A stretch of DNA of 33,051 nucleotides from Phycisphaerales bacterium. Its GTDB lineage: Bacteria; Planctomycetota; Phycisphaerae; Phycisphaerales; SM1A02. The translations under genes and the position numbers were made by a program. Shown here one piece after another: positions 23,495 through 32,641 of the stretch. The DNA lies in NCBI GenBank assembly GCA_029245245.1, contig JAQWPT010000038.1, positions 1 through 33,051 of the forward strand, given 5' to 3'. Within the stretch, counting starts at the first letter, position 1, and each line of letters opens with the position of its first letter. The notes beneath the pieces were generated by a model. It had not been told where the DNA came from. It made no database searches and saw nothing but the letters and a program-made list of their open reading frames with translations.

Positions 23495-25861
23495 TCAACC
23501 CTCCGTGCAGTCGCCCCAGGCGGCGATGACCGCCAGCAGGTCGGCGACGTCGACGACACCATTGGAGTCCAGGTCTGCGGGAGACACCGACTGTCCCCAG
23601 TCCGCGATGACCGCCAGCAGGTCAACCACATCGACCGAGAAGTCGCCGTTGGTATCCCCGTCGCACGACGCTGCTGGACAGATGAAGGCGCTGACCTCGA
23701 GATTGTCGATGCCGGCTTCCACCACGGAAGGCGAGTTGGCATCTTCCACCTCGAATCGAACCCGGACCTGCCCGGTGGGAACGACGTATTGACCAACCTG
23801 GAAGTTGGCGATCTCCCATGCACTGCTCGTGCTGGCCGTTTCCTGGACGAAGGTCCAATTGGCTCCGTCATCATTGCTGACGAACGTCCGCAGGACATCG
23901 CCGGACTCGCTGTCGAAGAACCAGCGTGCGTAGGACACCGTGCCATCGGTACCGTCGAAATCCAGGACCGGTGTCGTGAGCCAGGTCGGCCCGCCATCGA
24001 CATCGGCTTCTCCCACGCTTCCTCCCTCCGGCCCGTTCTGGGTCACGAAGGCCTTGACGTTCTGGGCCCCGTTGGTCGCATCGGTGTCCGGCTGCGCGAA
24101 CTCGGTTCCAAAGATCGTGCCCAGTGGATCAACCGCTTCCCAGGCACCCGTGGACAATGAGGGATCGTTGATGACGCTCCACTCGTCGGTGGCACCCTCG
24201 ATCGCATCCTGGAAGGTGATCTCGGTACCGTCCGCCGCAACGGCGGTGTAGACGCCCACGGAAGGATCCGCGTAGGCATCGCCCGACTGGGATGCGGCCT
24301 CGATCTTGAAACTCAGCAACTGCGGACAATCCACCTCGGGCAGTTGCGCCGTGAAGAGGTTGTCACCCTTGGACACGAGGGGCACCTCCACCAGGGGATC
24401 ATCGCCGATGGCGGCGAACACGCGAACACTTGACTGATCGACGACCACGCCCTCCAGGGGGTTCAACTGGACCTCGAGAGTGGTGGCAACACCGGGCTCC
24501 AGCAGGCCGGGAATGCCGCCGGGATAGGCGAACAGGATTCCAGAGGGGCCTTCCTGGATGTAGATCTCGGTGCTGTCGCAGCGACCGAACACCATGTCGA
24601 GCACACCGTCGCCGTTGATGTCGAAGACCGCGATGTCGTGCACGCCCTCCAGGTCGTCGATGCCGACATCCTGCTCGGAGAATGACACGTTGGGCGTGTT
24701 GCCGAGATTCCGGTAGATGTGGGTGGTCCGGGTGCATCCGGGAATGTCCACATCGACATCGGTCACGATGATGTCGTTGTGCCCATCATCGTTCAGGTCC
24801 ACGATCAGGGAGTTCCCGCCGAAGCCGTTGCTGTTCTCCAGCACGTAGGAGGAGAAGTTCGCCCGGCCGTCACTGCCGTTTCCATCATTGAGGTAGTAGC
24901 GGTCCGAACCATCGTCGACGACCACGATGTCCATGCGTCCGTCCCCGTTGAGATCGTCGACGGAGATGAAGTAGGGCGCGTTCTCGTCGATCAGGTCGTA
25001 CTCCGTGAAATACCCTTCCGGTGAATCGCCGTTGTAGGCGATCGCCACGTGCTGGGGCGGATTGAGCGAGGTCTGCTTGACGACGTCGAGCGTCCCGTCG
25101 TTGTTCATGTCCGCGATGACGCTGGCGGCTCCGAAGGCCGAGAGCAGCATCTCCTCGTCCATGCGGCTGGTGCTCTCATCGGAGAAGAAGCCACTTCCGT
25201 TGTTGATCAATACCCGGTTGTTGTAGTCGAAGATCTGCGCCGAACCGCTGTCGTAGTCACCGAAGTACAGGTCCTCGTCGCCATCGTCGTCGATGTCGCC
25301 TGCGGCGACGGAACAGAAGCGAGGTCCAGCCGTGGGGTGCATGGTGGGAATGCGGGAATCTTCGAACCGGAATCCCTGCCAGAGGCCGCCGGATTCACCG
25401 AGGTTCATGTAGATGCGGGGATGCGAGAGGTGCTTCTGGTCGTTGTCCGTGAGGGTCGGACAGGTCACCATGTCGAGCCAGTCATCGCCGTCGACGTCGA
25501 CGAGAATGACATCGCGATCGTTCGTCGGGGTCAGGAATCCCTGGTCGCCGGCGACATCGGATGCCGAGGCGTATTCAGCGGTTCGATCGACGAGCACGCC
25601 ACCTTCGTTCATCAGCAGCAGGTTCGCATTGCGACCGGCACTGGTAAAGGGTTCCTTGCGGACGCAGATGAGATCGACATCACCGTCCTTGTCGACATCA
25701 CCCCACGCGTAGTCCTTCTCCCGATCGTCGTCGGCCCCCAGGGCAGGATCCACGTCCAGCCGGGTGCTGGTCTCGTCGTAGAAGGTGAGCCAGCCCTGAG
25801 CCAGGGCGGCGCCGGACAGGGTGGTAATGGCCAGGATGGACAGGGCAACGTTCTTCATCAT
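23495..25861 (-). CDS. Secreted FG-GAP/VCBS beta-propeller protein with dockerin-like tail
   Basis: 788 aa. A signal peptide ends at ALAQ (residue 22). Residues 50-440 or so carry seven calcium-loop blades (for example DVDKDGDVDLI, DIDDDGDEDLY, DLNGDGRMDIV, DINGDGVLDMV), a full FG-GAP/integrin-like propeller. A beta-sandwich region follows, with a jelly-roll-like module near residues 620-735 (DGTDGTVSYARWFFD). The paired EF-hand tail (DTNGDFSVDVVDLLAVIADWG, DLDSNGVVDVADLLAVIAAWG) closes the protein. It is probably a surface or matrix adhesion protein. GAGGAG lies 3 nt before the first ATG and 6 nt before the second (25858), so the second may be the real start. It lies 18 bp downstream of the di-heme gene, so the two likely form one operon. 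Confidence 0.88.
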   Translation of the reverse strand: MMKNVALSILAITTLSGAALAQGWLTFYDETSTRLDVDPALGADDDREKDYAWGDVDKDGDVDLICVRKEPFTSAGRNANLLLMNEGGVLVDRTAEYASASDVAGDQGFLTPTNDRDVILVDVDGDDWLDMVTCPTLTDNDQKHLSHPRIYMNLGESGGLWQGFRFEDSRIPTMHPTAGPRFCSVAAGDIDDDGDEDLYFGDYDSGSAQIFDYNNRVLINNGSGFFSDESTSRMDEEMLLSAFGAASVIADMNNDGTLDVVKQTSLNPPQHVAIAYNGDSPEGYFTEYDLIDENAPYFISVDDLNGDGRMDIVVVDDGSDRYYLNDGNGSDGRANFSSYVLENSNGFGGNSLIVDLNDDGHNDIIVTDVDVDIPGCTRTTHIYRNLGNTPNVSFSEQDVGIDDLEGVHDIAVFDINGDGVLDMVFGRCDSTEIYIQEGPSGILFAYPGGIPGLLEPGVATTLEVQLNPLEGVVVDQSSVRVFAAIGDDPLVEVPLVSKGDNLFTAQLPEVDCPQLLSFKIEAASQSGDAYADPSVGVYTAVAADGTEITFQDAIEGATDEWSVINDPSLSTGAWEAVDPLGTIFGTEFAQPDTDATNGAQNVKAFVTQNGPEGGSVGEADVDGGPTWLTTPVLDFDGTDGTVSYARWFFDSESGDVLRTFVSNDDGANWTFVQETASTSSAWEIANFQVGQYVVPTGQVRVRFEVEDANSPSVVEAGIDNLEVSAFICPAASCDGDTNGDFSVDVVDLLAVIADWGQSVSPADLDSNGVVDVADLLAVIAAWGDCTEG

Positions 25862-25879
25862 GCTCTCCTCATGGTCCGG

Positions 25880-27598
25880 TCAATCGCCGGACAGGCAATC
25901 CCCCCAGTCCTGAATCACCTGCAACAGGTCCTCGACAGTCACCATACCATCAAGATTCGTGTCTGCAGGACACGGTGGTGCGCAGGTTCCCCAACTCCCG
26001 ATCACCAGCAGCAGATCTTCAACATCGATCACCAGGTTCCCCGTAATGTCCCCCGGACACTGGCACGGATCCGGGACACCGTTGACGTCAGCATCCGGCA
26101 GCGTTCCGTCGAGCAGTTCGATGAGATCCAGCGTACCGCTCCCGTCGCAGTCCTCGAGCAGGTCGTCGTAGACGAGCAGCAAGGCGTCGAGATCGATGCT
26201 GTCGACGATGTCGTTCTGATCGATGTCGTGCACGGCGCAAGGTGTGTCGGGCGACGTACTCTGGTTCCAGCAGTCGCTGAATCCGAAGGGCGCCTCGTCG
26301 GTACCGAGGAAGTCATCCAGATCCACGCGGTCATCGCCACTGGAGTCGAACTCGGCTCGACCAAGCGAACCGAGGAATCGCAGCACGGCCTGCTGATCGG
26401 CCACGGACAGCGCGGCGAAGGCGCTGGCTGACGCCTGACCCTGGCTCGCGAAGACCCCGTGCTCGGCGATCGCATCCAGGAGCCGCTGATCGAAGGTGCC
26501 GTCGGCGAACCGTGCGTCGTGCCAGAGCGGGTTGCGATCCTTCACACCCCAGAGCACGGGCGTTCGGATGTGTCGACCGGACGCCGTCCCGTCGGCGATG
26601 CCGTCGGACGCGATGCCCATGTCGTGCAGCAGGAAGTCGCTGTAGGGCCGGATCTCACGATTCTGCAGGACCGACTCGAGCGAGGCGTCACTGGATGTCG
26701 TGAAGGATGGCGTATGGCACTGGGCGCACCCGATGGATACGAAGATGGCCTCGCCGAGCATTCCACTTCGCGGCACCTGGGGAGGTGGCGCCAGGAATCG
26801 CTGGAAATCGGTGACTCGATCAATGAACTCCACTCCCCCGGCGTCGGGCACGTCCTCCGGATCGGGCACGGTGTCGCATTCCAGCAACAGTGCGTCATCC
26901 CCGTTGGGCGCGTTCTCGGTTGCGATGATTCGATTGGTGAGTCCCATCTCGTTGAGCGCGGCGTCGGCGGAGAAACTCAGCACCGTCGCCAGCTGGGACT
27001 TCCATCCGAATCGACCGACCCGCTCCTCGCCGGGGTCCTCCAGCACGGGGACCATGCGTGCGGTCCCCCGGATGGATGCATCCTGCGCATCGCGGTTGGC
27101 GAGAATCTCGGAATCCTCGATGGCCTCGATGAGCCCGAAGCCGAGGGATCCGAGGGTGACCCGCAAGGTCGTGATGTTCGCCTCCGGCGGAATCGACTCG
27201 ATGCAGTCATCGTTGTTGGCGTTGGCCTGCAGCAGCGAACCACCCAGAGCGTCCAACGGGTCGAACCCACCCTTCTTGCCGATGTGGCCGAAACGGGTGA
27301 CGGTCTGGTTGCCATGACCACCGACTGGATTGTTGTGGCAGGAAGCGCAACTGGTCTGGTTGAAGATCGGGCCAAGCCCTTCCCCGACGGTCAGGTTCCG
27401 CTGGTACTCGATCTTGCCCAGGTCGAATCGGGTTGCCTGGGCCGTATCCAGCCCCAGCAGTGGATCACCCATCCGGGCCTGGGGAGTCGCCGGGGTACCG
27501 GTTCCAGATGCAATGACAGCCACGCCGCTTGCTGCGGCCAGGACCACCCCCATGATCGCGCCAGTGCGACTCGCGGTGATCTTGTGTCCATTTGACAC
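25880..27598 (-). CDS. Di-heme oxidoreductase (DHOR/DUF1111-like) with dockerin-like tail
   Basis: 572 aa. Two c-type heme sites are present: CASCH (84-88) and CAQCH (291-295). The surrounding sequence (GEGLGPIFNQTSCASCHNNP, FLLHDMG, RTPVLWGV) fits the di-heme oxidoreductase family related to MauG and cytochrome c peroxidase. After about residue 430 it carries several Asp-rich, EF-hand-like segments and a final paired tail (DITGNLVIDVEDLL, DTNLDGMVTVEDLL). The proposed start is GTG at 27598: it begins a signal peptide (ASRTGAIMGVVLAAASGVAVIA) and has GAGGAGAGG 9 nt upstream. The frame continues upstream to 27736 but without a signal-like N-terminus. It is exported and probably peroxidase- or oxidase-like; the electron partner is unknown. 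Divergent from the TPR lipoprotein. Confidence 0.87.
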   Translation of the reverse strand: MSNGHKITASRTGAIMGVVLAAASGVAVIASGTGTPATPQARMGDPLLGLDTAQATRFDLGKIEYQRNLTVGEGLGPIFNQTSCASCHNNPVGGHGNQTVTRFGHIGKKGGFDPLDALGGSLLQANANNDDCIESIPPEANITTLRVTLGSLGFGLIEAIEDSEILANRDAQDASIRGTARMVPVLEDPGEERVGRFGWKSQLATVLSFSADAALNEMGLTNRIIATENAPNGDDALLLECDTVPDPEDVPDAGGVEFIDRVTDFQRFLAPPPQVPRSGMLGEAIFVSIGCAQCHTPSFTTSSDASLESVLQNREIRPYSDFLLHDMGIASDGIADGTASGRHIRTPVLWGVKDRNPLWHDARFADGTFDQRLLDAIAEHGVFASQGQASASAFAALSVADQQAVLRFLGSLGRAEFDSSGDDRVDLDDFLGTDEAPFGFSDCWNQSTSPDTPCAVHDIDQNDIVDSIDLDALLLVYDDLLEDCDGSGTLDLIELLDGTLPDADVNGVPDPCQCPGDITGNLVIDVEDLLLVIGSWGTCAPPCPADTNLDGMVTVEDLLQVIQDWGDCLSGD

Positions 27599-27753
27599 GA
27601 GTAGTCGCCTCTCCTCAAAGTTGAAAACCGGCATTGGCCCGGTCGTCATCCCCTCGATTTGAGTGTACAACCGCCTTGAACGAGAGCAAACTATGAAATG
27701 GTGGTCCGGACTGATTTCCCGACCCCTTTCCCGCAATACAGGTTTCGAAGCCC

Positions 27754-28539
27754 ATGAGAACGTGTCATTTCATGCTCCTGCTCTCCATTGCACTGGCTGG
27801 AGCCTGCCAGGAGCAGGATCCCCCCCCGGACTCCGCCTCGGATCCGGGCCGGGCGGAGGTGGCCATCGACATGGAAGTCCCACCCCTCCAGGATGAGTTG
27901 GCGACCATCTACCGGCTGATCCAACAGGATGAGACGGGATCCGCCCGCATCCGACTCCGCAACTGGATGGAGGCCAATGGCGAGGATGCACGAGCCCTGT
28001 TTCTCTTCGGCCTGGCCTACCAGCGGGAGAAGCGATACGCCCCCGCCGCCGACTGGTACGTCAGGGCCACGCAGGCTCAACCGATCTACCCACCGACCTG
28101 GCACTTCCTTGGCTGGAGCCGGTACTACCTCGGCCAGCCCCGGCTGAGTGAAGAGGCATTCCGCCATCACCTGCAACTGACCCCCGGTGAAGCGGACTCC
28201 GCCTACGGACTCGGGCTGGTGATGCTGGATGATGCCCGCCTCGACGATGCCCAGTCCCTCTTCACCCGCTCGGTTGAACTGCTTCGTGAACAGGATGGTC
28301 GAAACGAAAGCCGTGCCAAGGCATTGTTTCGCCTTGCCGAGATCCAGGAACTTCGCGGCGACGACGCCCAGGCGCGAGCCCTGCTCGAACGGGCCCTGGC
28401 AGCCAGTGATCGAAACGAAGAGGCATGGTTCCGACTCATCCAGGTCTGCCGCCGGCTCGGCGACGAACCCGCGGTGCTGGCCGCGGAAACCCGGCACCGG
28501 GAACTGGTCACCCAGTCTCCCCATGGTGCGCGACCATGA
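27754..28539 (+). CDS. TPR-repeat lipoprotein
   Basis: 261 aa. The lipoprotein signal ends LAGAC. Residues 45-250 form about five tetratricopeptide repeats (ARALFLFGLAYQREKRYAPAADWY, PPTWHFLGWSRYYLGQPRLSEEAF, and others). It is a protein-interaction scaffold anchored in the envelope. Its stop overlaps the ATG of the next gene (ATGA, 28536-28539), so it is made together with the FG-GAP/ASPIC lipoprotein and likely binds it. No good SD is visible before the start, and the 155-bp region upstream has no clear promoter. Confidence 0.88.
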   Translation: MRTCHFMLLLSIALAGACQEQDPPPDSASDPGRAEVAIDMEVPPLQDELATIYRLIQQDETGSARIRLRNWMEANGEDARALFLFGLAYQREKRYAPAADWYVRATQAQPIYPPTWHFLGWSRYYLGQPRLSEEAFRHHLQLTPGEADSAYGLGLVMLDDARLDDAQSLFTRSVELLREQDGRNESRAKALFRLAEIQELRGDDAQARALLERALAASDRNEEAWFRLIQVCRRLGDEPAVLAAETRHRELVTQSPHGARP

Positions 28540-30239
28540 CGCTTCATGCCCTGCTGACGGGTCTGGCGATCACGCTCCTTGCCGGGTGCGGAAAGCCGAC
28601 GTCGACGAACTCCATTCCGGAATCGGCTCCACGCTTCACCGAGGTCGATGACAGCGGCATTGACCTCGTGATGACCAGCGGAACGCTTCCCAGTACGCAG
28701 ATCATCGAGGTCAATGGCGGTGGGCTCGCCCTGCTCGATGTGGACAGCGACGGCGATCTCGACCTGTTCGTCGCCAACGGGGCCACCCTCGACGCCCCCA
28801 CCGCCGGCCCGGGGTGCCGCCTGTATGAGAATCGATCCCATGACGGTCGCATCGAGTTTCACGATGTGACTGCTGCATCGGGCATCGACCTGCACCGATG
28901 GGCCATGGGCGCCGCTGCCGCCGACTACGACGGTGACGGGCACGTGGATCTCTACGTGACGTGCCATGGCCCCAACGCCCTGCTGCGCAACCGGGGCGAC
29001 GGCACGTTCGAGGATGTCACCACGTCCAGTGGAACCGGTGACACCGGCTGGGGAACAAGCGCCGCGTTCGCCGACCTCGATGGCGATCTCGACCTCGACC
29101 TGCTGGTGGTGAACTACCTCCAGTTCGATCCGTCGGCACCACCCCCTTCCGCACGGTTCAAGCAGCAGAACGTGATGGCCGGTCCCAACGGGCTGTCCGC
29201 CCAGCACGACGTGTTGTATGAAAACCTCGGTAACGGCACGTTCCGGAATGCCTCCCAGGGCGCAGGCATGCATGCCGTCGACCCGGCCTACGGCCTGAAC
29301 CTGGTCATCCTCGATCTCGACGGCGATGAACGCCTGGACGCGATCATCGGGAACGATTCGGATGAGAACCATCTCTACCGCAACGAAGGTGACGGGCTTC
29401 GCTTCCGCGAGGAAGGCGGCGCCCGGGGCATCGCCGTGAACCGCGACGGTCACGCCCAGGCCACCATGGGCATGGCCATCGCCGATGTCGATGGCGATGA
29501 ACGCCCCGATCTCTTCACCACGAACTTCTCCAGTGACACCAACACACTGCACCTGGGCCGCAGCGCCGACGCCTGGGACGACCGGACCTCGACCTGGGGA
29601 CTCGGACTGTCCAGCCGGACGATGCTCGGCTGGGCCGCCGTCTTCGGTGACTTCGACCACGATGGCGATGAGGATCTCATCTCCGTCAACGGGCACGTCT
29701 ACCCGCAGGCATCAATGGATTCGATGGATTCCGAGTACGAGCAGCCACCCAGCGTCATGATTCGATCCGGACGTCGCTTCCGCCGGGCGACGCAGGAGGA
29801 GACCGGCCAGTGGATCAGCGAACCACGCCGTGATCGAAACCTCGTCCGTGGAGACCTCGACGGCGATGGTGACATGGACCTGATCATCGGCGAGCTCAAC
29901 GGCCCGGTCCGCGTGCTGCGCAACGAGACCACATCCAACCGTCGAGGTGTTGTGCTCTCGCTCCGTGATGATCGACCGATCTCACGCGATCGCCTCGCTC
30001 CGGGGGCCCGGCTCGACATCACCGCTGGCGACGAGACTTCCACTCGATGGATGCCCGCCGGGGGAAGTTTCCAGTCCACCCATGCCCCACAGGTGCACGT
30101 CTCGATTCCACCGGACCAGCGGACGATCGACGTCGAGGTGCACTGGCCCGACGGGATCCGGGAGCAGTTCGATGCACGCGAGGCTGCGACCAGGATCGAG
30201 CTGCTGCGAGGCACCGGTACGGATCCCGCGTCGGACTGA
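28536..30239 (+). CDS. FG-GAP/ASPIC-UnbV (CRTAC1-like) lipoprotein
   Basis: 567 aa. The lipoprotein signal ends LLAGC. A beta-propeller of calcium-loop repeats follows (DVDSDGDLDLF, DYDGDGHVDLY, DLDGDLDLDLL, DLDGDERLDAI, DVDGDERPDLF, DFDHDGDEDLI, DLDGDGDMDLI). The C-terminal 95 residues match the ASPIC/UnbV module (GARLDITAG, GGSFQSTHAPQVHVSI, VEVHWPDGIREQF). The start at 28536 is fixed by the signal peptide and by the ATGA overlap with the TPR gene. Such pairs are common in planctomycetes and their role is not established; an anchored surface-binding complex is likely. Unlike the other repeat proteins here, it has no dockerin-like tail, consistent with being lipid-anchored instead. Confidence 0.9.
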   Translation: MTLHALLTGLAITLLAGCGKPTSTNSIPESAPRFTEVDDSGIDLVMTSGTLPSTQIIEVNGGGLALLDVDSDGDLDLFVANGATLDAPTAGPGCRLYENRSHDGRIEFHDVTAASGIDLHRWAMGAAAADYDGDGHVDLYVTCHGPNALLRNRGDGTFEDVTTSSGTGDTGWGTSAAFADLDGDLDLDLLVVNYLQFDPSAPPPSARFKQQNVMAGPNGLSAQHDVLYENLGNGTFRNASQGAGMHAVDPAYGLNLVILDLDGDERLDAIIGNDSDENHLYRNEGDGLRFREEGGARGIAVNRDGHAQATMGMAIADVDGDERPDLFTTNFSSDTNTLHLGRSADAWDDRTSTWGLGLSSRTMLGWAAVFGDFDHDGDEDLISVNGHVYPQASMDSMDSEYEQPPSVMIRSGRRFRRATQEETGQWISEPRRDRNLVRGDLDGDGDMDLIIGELNGPVRVLRNETTSNRRGVVLSLRDDRPISRDRLAPGARLDITAGDETSTRWMPAGGSFQSTHAPQVHVSIPPDQRTIDVEVHWPDGIREQFDAREAATRIELLRGTGTDPASD

Positions 30240-30362
30240 TTCCGATGCCACGGCATCCACGTTCACACACTGTTCAGTGCACCATCAGGCACTATTGAAG
30301 AAGTTCCTTGTTGCGTCGGCAATGGCAGAACGTAGGATCCGTGAGGAGTCTGGGCACGCGAC

Positions 30363-32606
30363 ATGAATACACTCAAGCATTTTCTGCTCATCACGACCTT
30401 CATCATCGCGGCCGTACCGGCCCGGGCTGACCTTGAATGCACGTCATCTCGCGTGTACCACAAGGATTTCAGCCTCGAGAAGCTCGACGCCCTCATCACC
30501 CTCCTTCCACTGCTGGACCTTCGCCCCGCCGCCATCACCGCGATGGAATCGGACGACGGCCCCATCTTCCAGTTGGTCACGACCTGCGACGAGGAATACG
30601 ACTGGGTCTTTGAATCGGAGATGAGCTCCAGCGAATACCAGGCCTTCTTCGACGCCAACGCACTGCTGGGATACCGGCCGCTGATCGTCGAGGCGTACGG
30701 CACCTACCCGAACGAAACCTATCTCTCTGTCATGATCGATGACGGCGTATCTGCACGTGGTCGACACCGGACAACTATGGATGAATGGTTGGATGAACGG
30801 ACCGAGCTGCTCGGCCTCGGCTACCTGCCGACCTGCTTCTCCTCGTGCGGAAATTCGGACGACACCCGGTACGCCAGCGTCTGGACCAACCTGGGATCCG
30901 GGCCGTACATGCGAACACTCACAAATCTTTCCCCGGAGGATTTCAAGGACTACCAGGCCGACGAACGGCGGGGAGGCAGCCGACTGATCTCCGTCAGTGT
31001 CCACGGCACCGCCTCCAATCCCCGGGTGGGCGGCTTCTTCACTCGATCCATTCAACCCCAATGGTCGGTTCACGAGGATCTCGAATCGGTTGAACTGGTC
31101 GCTCTCGTTTCGGAACACGAAGCCAGCGGGTGGGAAGTGGATGTCGTCACCGCCTACGAGGACGGTTCGAGCATCCGGTACATCGCTGTCTTCAAGCGGG
31201 ATCCCTACCGGACCTTCCGGATCACCGGGACGACTGATCCGGGATTCGAATCTCTGGACGCGGCAATGCAAACCCACATGGAGAACAACCAGATCTCCCG
31301 AGGTGCACTCTCCGTCGTCGATACGCAGGGTCGGCTGGTCCTGGCACGTGGGTACACGTGGGATTCCACCGACACGGAGAACACCGATCCGACGAGCCTC
31401 TTCCGGATCGCCAGTGTCTCGAAGACCGTGACTGCCGCCGCAACGATGGCACTGGTCGAAGACGGCCTGCTGGGGAGCATTGACGATCCCGTTGCCGACC
31501 TGCTCGACGACTGGAACTGGTGCGCATGGGGATGCCCGGATTGCGCGGGCGGTTTCTGCCCCGATGCGAACTGGCCGAACATGACGACCCGGAACCTGCT
31601 CACTCATCATTCGGGATTCGTCAGCTGGTCGAGCGGGTCCTCCGGTGATGCGATGGCCGCCAACCGAACCATTCGCGATCACCTCAGCGGCCTGCCCGGT
31701 CATGATCCGGTCACCCTGCCGATCTCGATCGCCGACATCCACGAGTTCATGCGGACCCAGGGAGTGGATACTCCCCCGCAGAGCAGCTACGCCTATTCGA
31801 ACTACGGCTACTCCCTGCTGGGTCGAATCATCGAAGCCGCATCGGGTATTTCCTATGAAGACTACGTCCAGCAGCGCATTCTCGATCCACTCTGCATCGA
31901 TCGGATGCGGATCGGCACCTCGATGGGCGACGCCGAGAACGAGGTCGACTACCACGACTCGATGTACCAGTTGCGGCGAACGGTCATCGAGGAGGAGGAG
32001 GACTTGTGGGTCCATCGCTGCTACGGCGGCGCGAACATCCCCAACTACGACGCCAATGGCGGATGGATCGCATCGGCCGTGGACCTCGCGGCCTTCACCG
32101 CCGCCTTCCGGGACCCGGCGGACTCTCCCATTCTCACCGACCTCTCGATCAACGACATGTGGACGCTGCCGTCGTACGATTCGACCACCAGCTACGCCCT
32201 GGGGTGGAGCATCCGATCCAACTGGGCCTTCCATACCGGCTCGATCGCCGGGACCAGATCGTCCATCCAGCGCAACACGGACGGCTCGACCTACGCCGTG
32301 GTCTTCAATCGTCGCGTCCGTGATGCGACCGGATTCAGCAGCACCGACGACGACATACGTGCCCTGATCAACGGTCCGGCATGGTCCGCGATCACCTGGC
32401 CCGCGGTGGACTACTGGAACGACTACCTCTGCATCGAGCTGGTTTCCGCCGACATCAACTTCGACGGCAGCGTGGACGTGCTGGATCTCCTCGAAGTGAT
32501 CAACCAGTGGGGACCGTGCCCGTTGGTGTGTCCCGCCGACGTGAATGACGATGGTGCCGTGAACGTTCTGGACCTGCTCGCCATACTGGAGAGTTGGGGC
32601 CCCTGA
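30363..32606 (+). CDS. Secreted beta-lactamase-fold serine hydrolase with N-terminal extra domain and dockerin-like tail
   Basis: 747 aa. A signal peptide ends ARA (residue 22). Residues 23-285 form an extra region of three or four related segments of about 60 residues (each with a pattern like Y-x-S-V-W or Y-I-A-V-F near its end). Residues 295-680 are a class C beta-lactamase/PBP4-like domain: S351-V-S-K354, Tyr478-Ser-Asn480, and His624-Thr-Gly626. The N-terminal segments recall those of fungal polyglycine hydrolases, which also precede a beta-lactamase fold, but this is a memory-based comparison. The paired EF-hand tail (DINFDGSVDVLDLL, DVNDDGAVNVLDLL) ends SWGP without the final Cys. Four cysteines cluster at residues 387-399. 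It is likely an extracellular peptidase or esterase. GAGGAG is 16 nt from the ATG, so the start is less certain. Confidence 0.88.
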   Translation: MNTLKHFLLITTFIIAAVPARADLECTSSRVYHKDFSLEKLDALITLLPLLDLRPAAITAMESDDGPIFQLVTTCDEEYDWVFESEMSSSEYQAFFDANALLGYRPLIVEAYGTYPNETYLSVMIDDGVSARGRHRTTMDEWLDERTELLGLGYLPTCFSSCGNSDDTRYASVWTNLGSGPYMRTLTNLSPEDFKDYQADERRGGSRLISVSVHGTASNPRVGGFFTRSIQPQWSVHEDLESVELVALVSEHEASGWEVDVVTAYEDGSSIRYIAVFKRDPYRTFRITGTTDPGFESLDAAMQTHMENNQISRGALSVVDTQGRLVLARGYTWDSTDTENTDPTSLFRIASVSKTVTAAATMALVEDGLLGSIDDPVADLLDDWNWCAWGCPDCAGGFCPDANWPNMTTRNLLTHHSGFVSWSSGSSGDAMAANRTIRDHLSGLPGHDPVTLPISIADIHEFMRTQGVDTPPQSSYAYSNYGYSLLGRIIEAASGISYEDYVQQRILDPLCIDRMRIGTSMGDAENEVDYHDSMYQLRRTVIEEEEDLWVHRCYGGANIPNYDANGGWIASAVDLAAFTAAFRDPADSPILTDLSINDMWTLPSYDSTTSYALGWSIRSNWAFHTGSIAGTRSSIQRNTDGSTYAVVFNRRVRDATGFSSTDDDIRALINGPAWSAITWPAVDYWNDYLCIELVSADINFDGSVDVLDLLEVINQWGPCPLVCPADVNDDGAVNVLDLLAILESWGP

Positions 32607-32625
32607 TCGATCGGTGCGGTGAGGC

Positions 32626-32634
32626 TGATATGAT
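32626..32634 (+). promoter_or_regulatory. Extended -10 promoter (TGaTATGAT), probably leaderless
   Basis: TATGAT (32629-32634) is preceded by TG at the extended -10 position (32626-32627) and ends 7 nt before the ATG at 32642. No SD is present. No clear -35 box, as expected for an extended -10 promoter. Confidence 0.55.
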
Positions 32635-32641
32635 CCCTCGC

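Noticed and set aside
25049-26431. 460-codon open frame on the plus strand
   Set aside because: Antisense to the FG-GAP and di-heme genes. Its regular Val/Asp/Ile pattern mirrors the calcium-loop repeats of the real protein.
30444-32234. 596-codon open frame on the minus strand
   Set aside because: Antisense shadow of the serine hydrolase, whose three active-site motifs fix the real strand.
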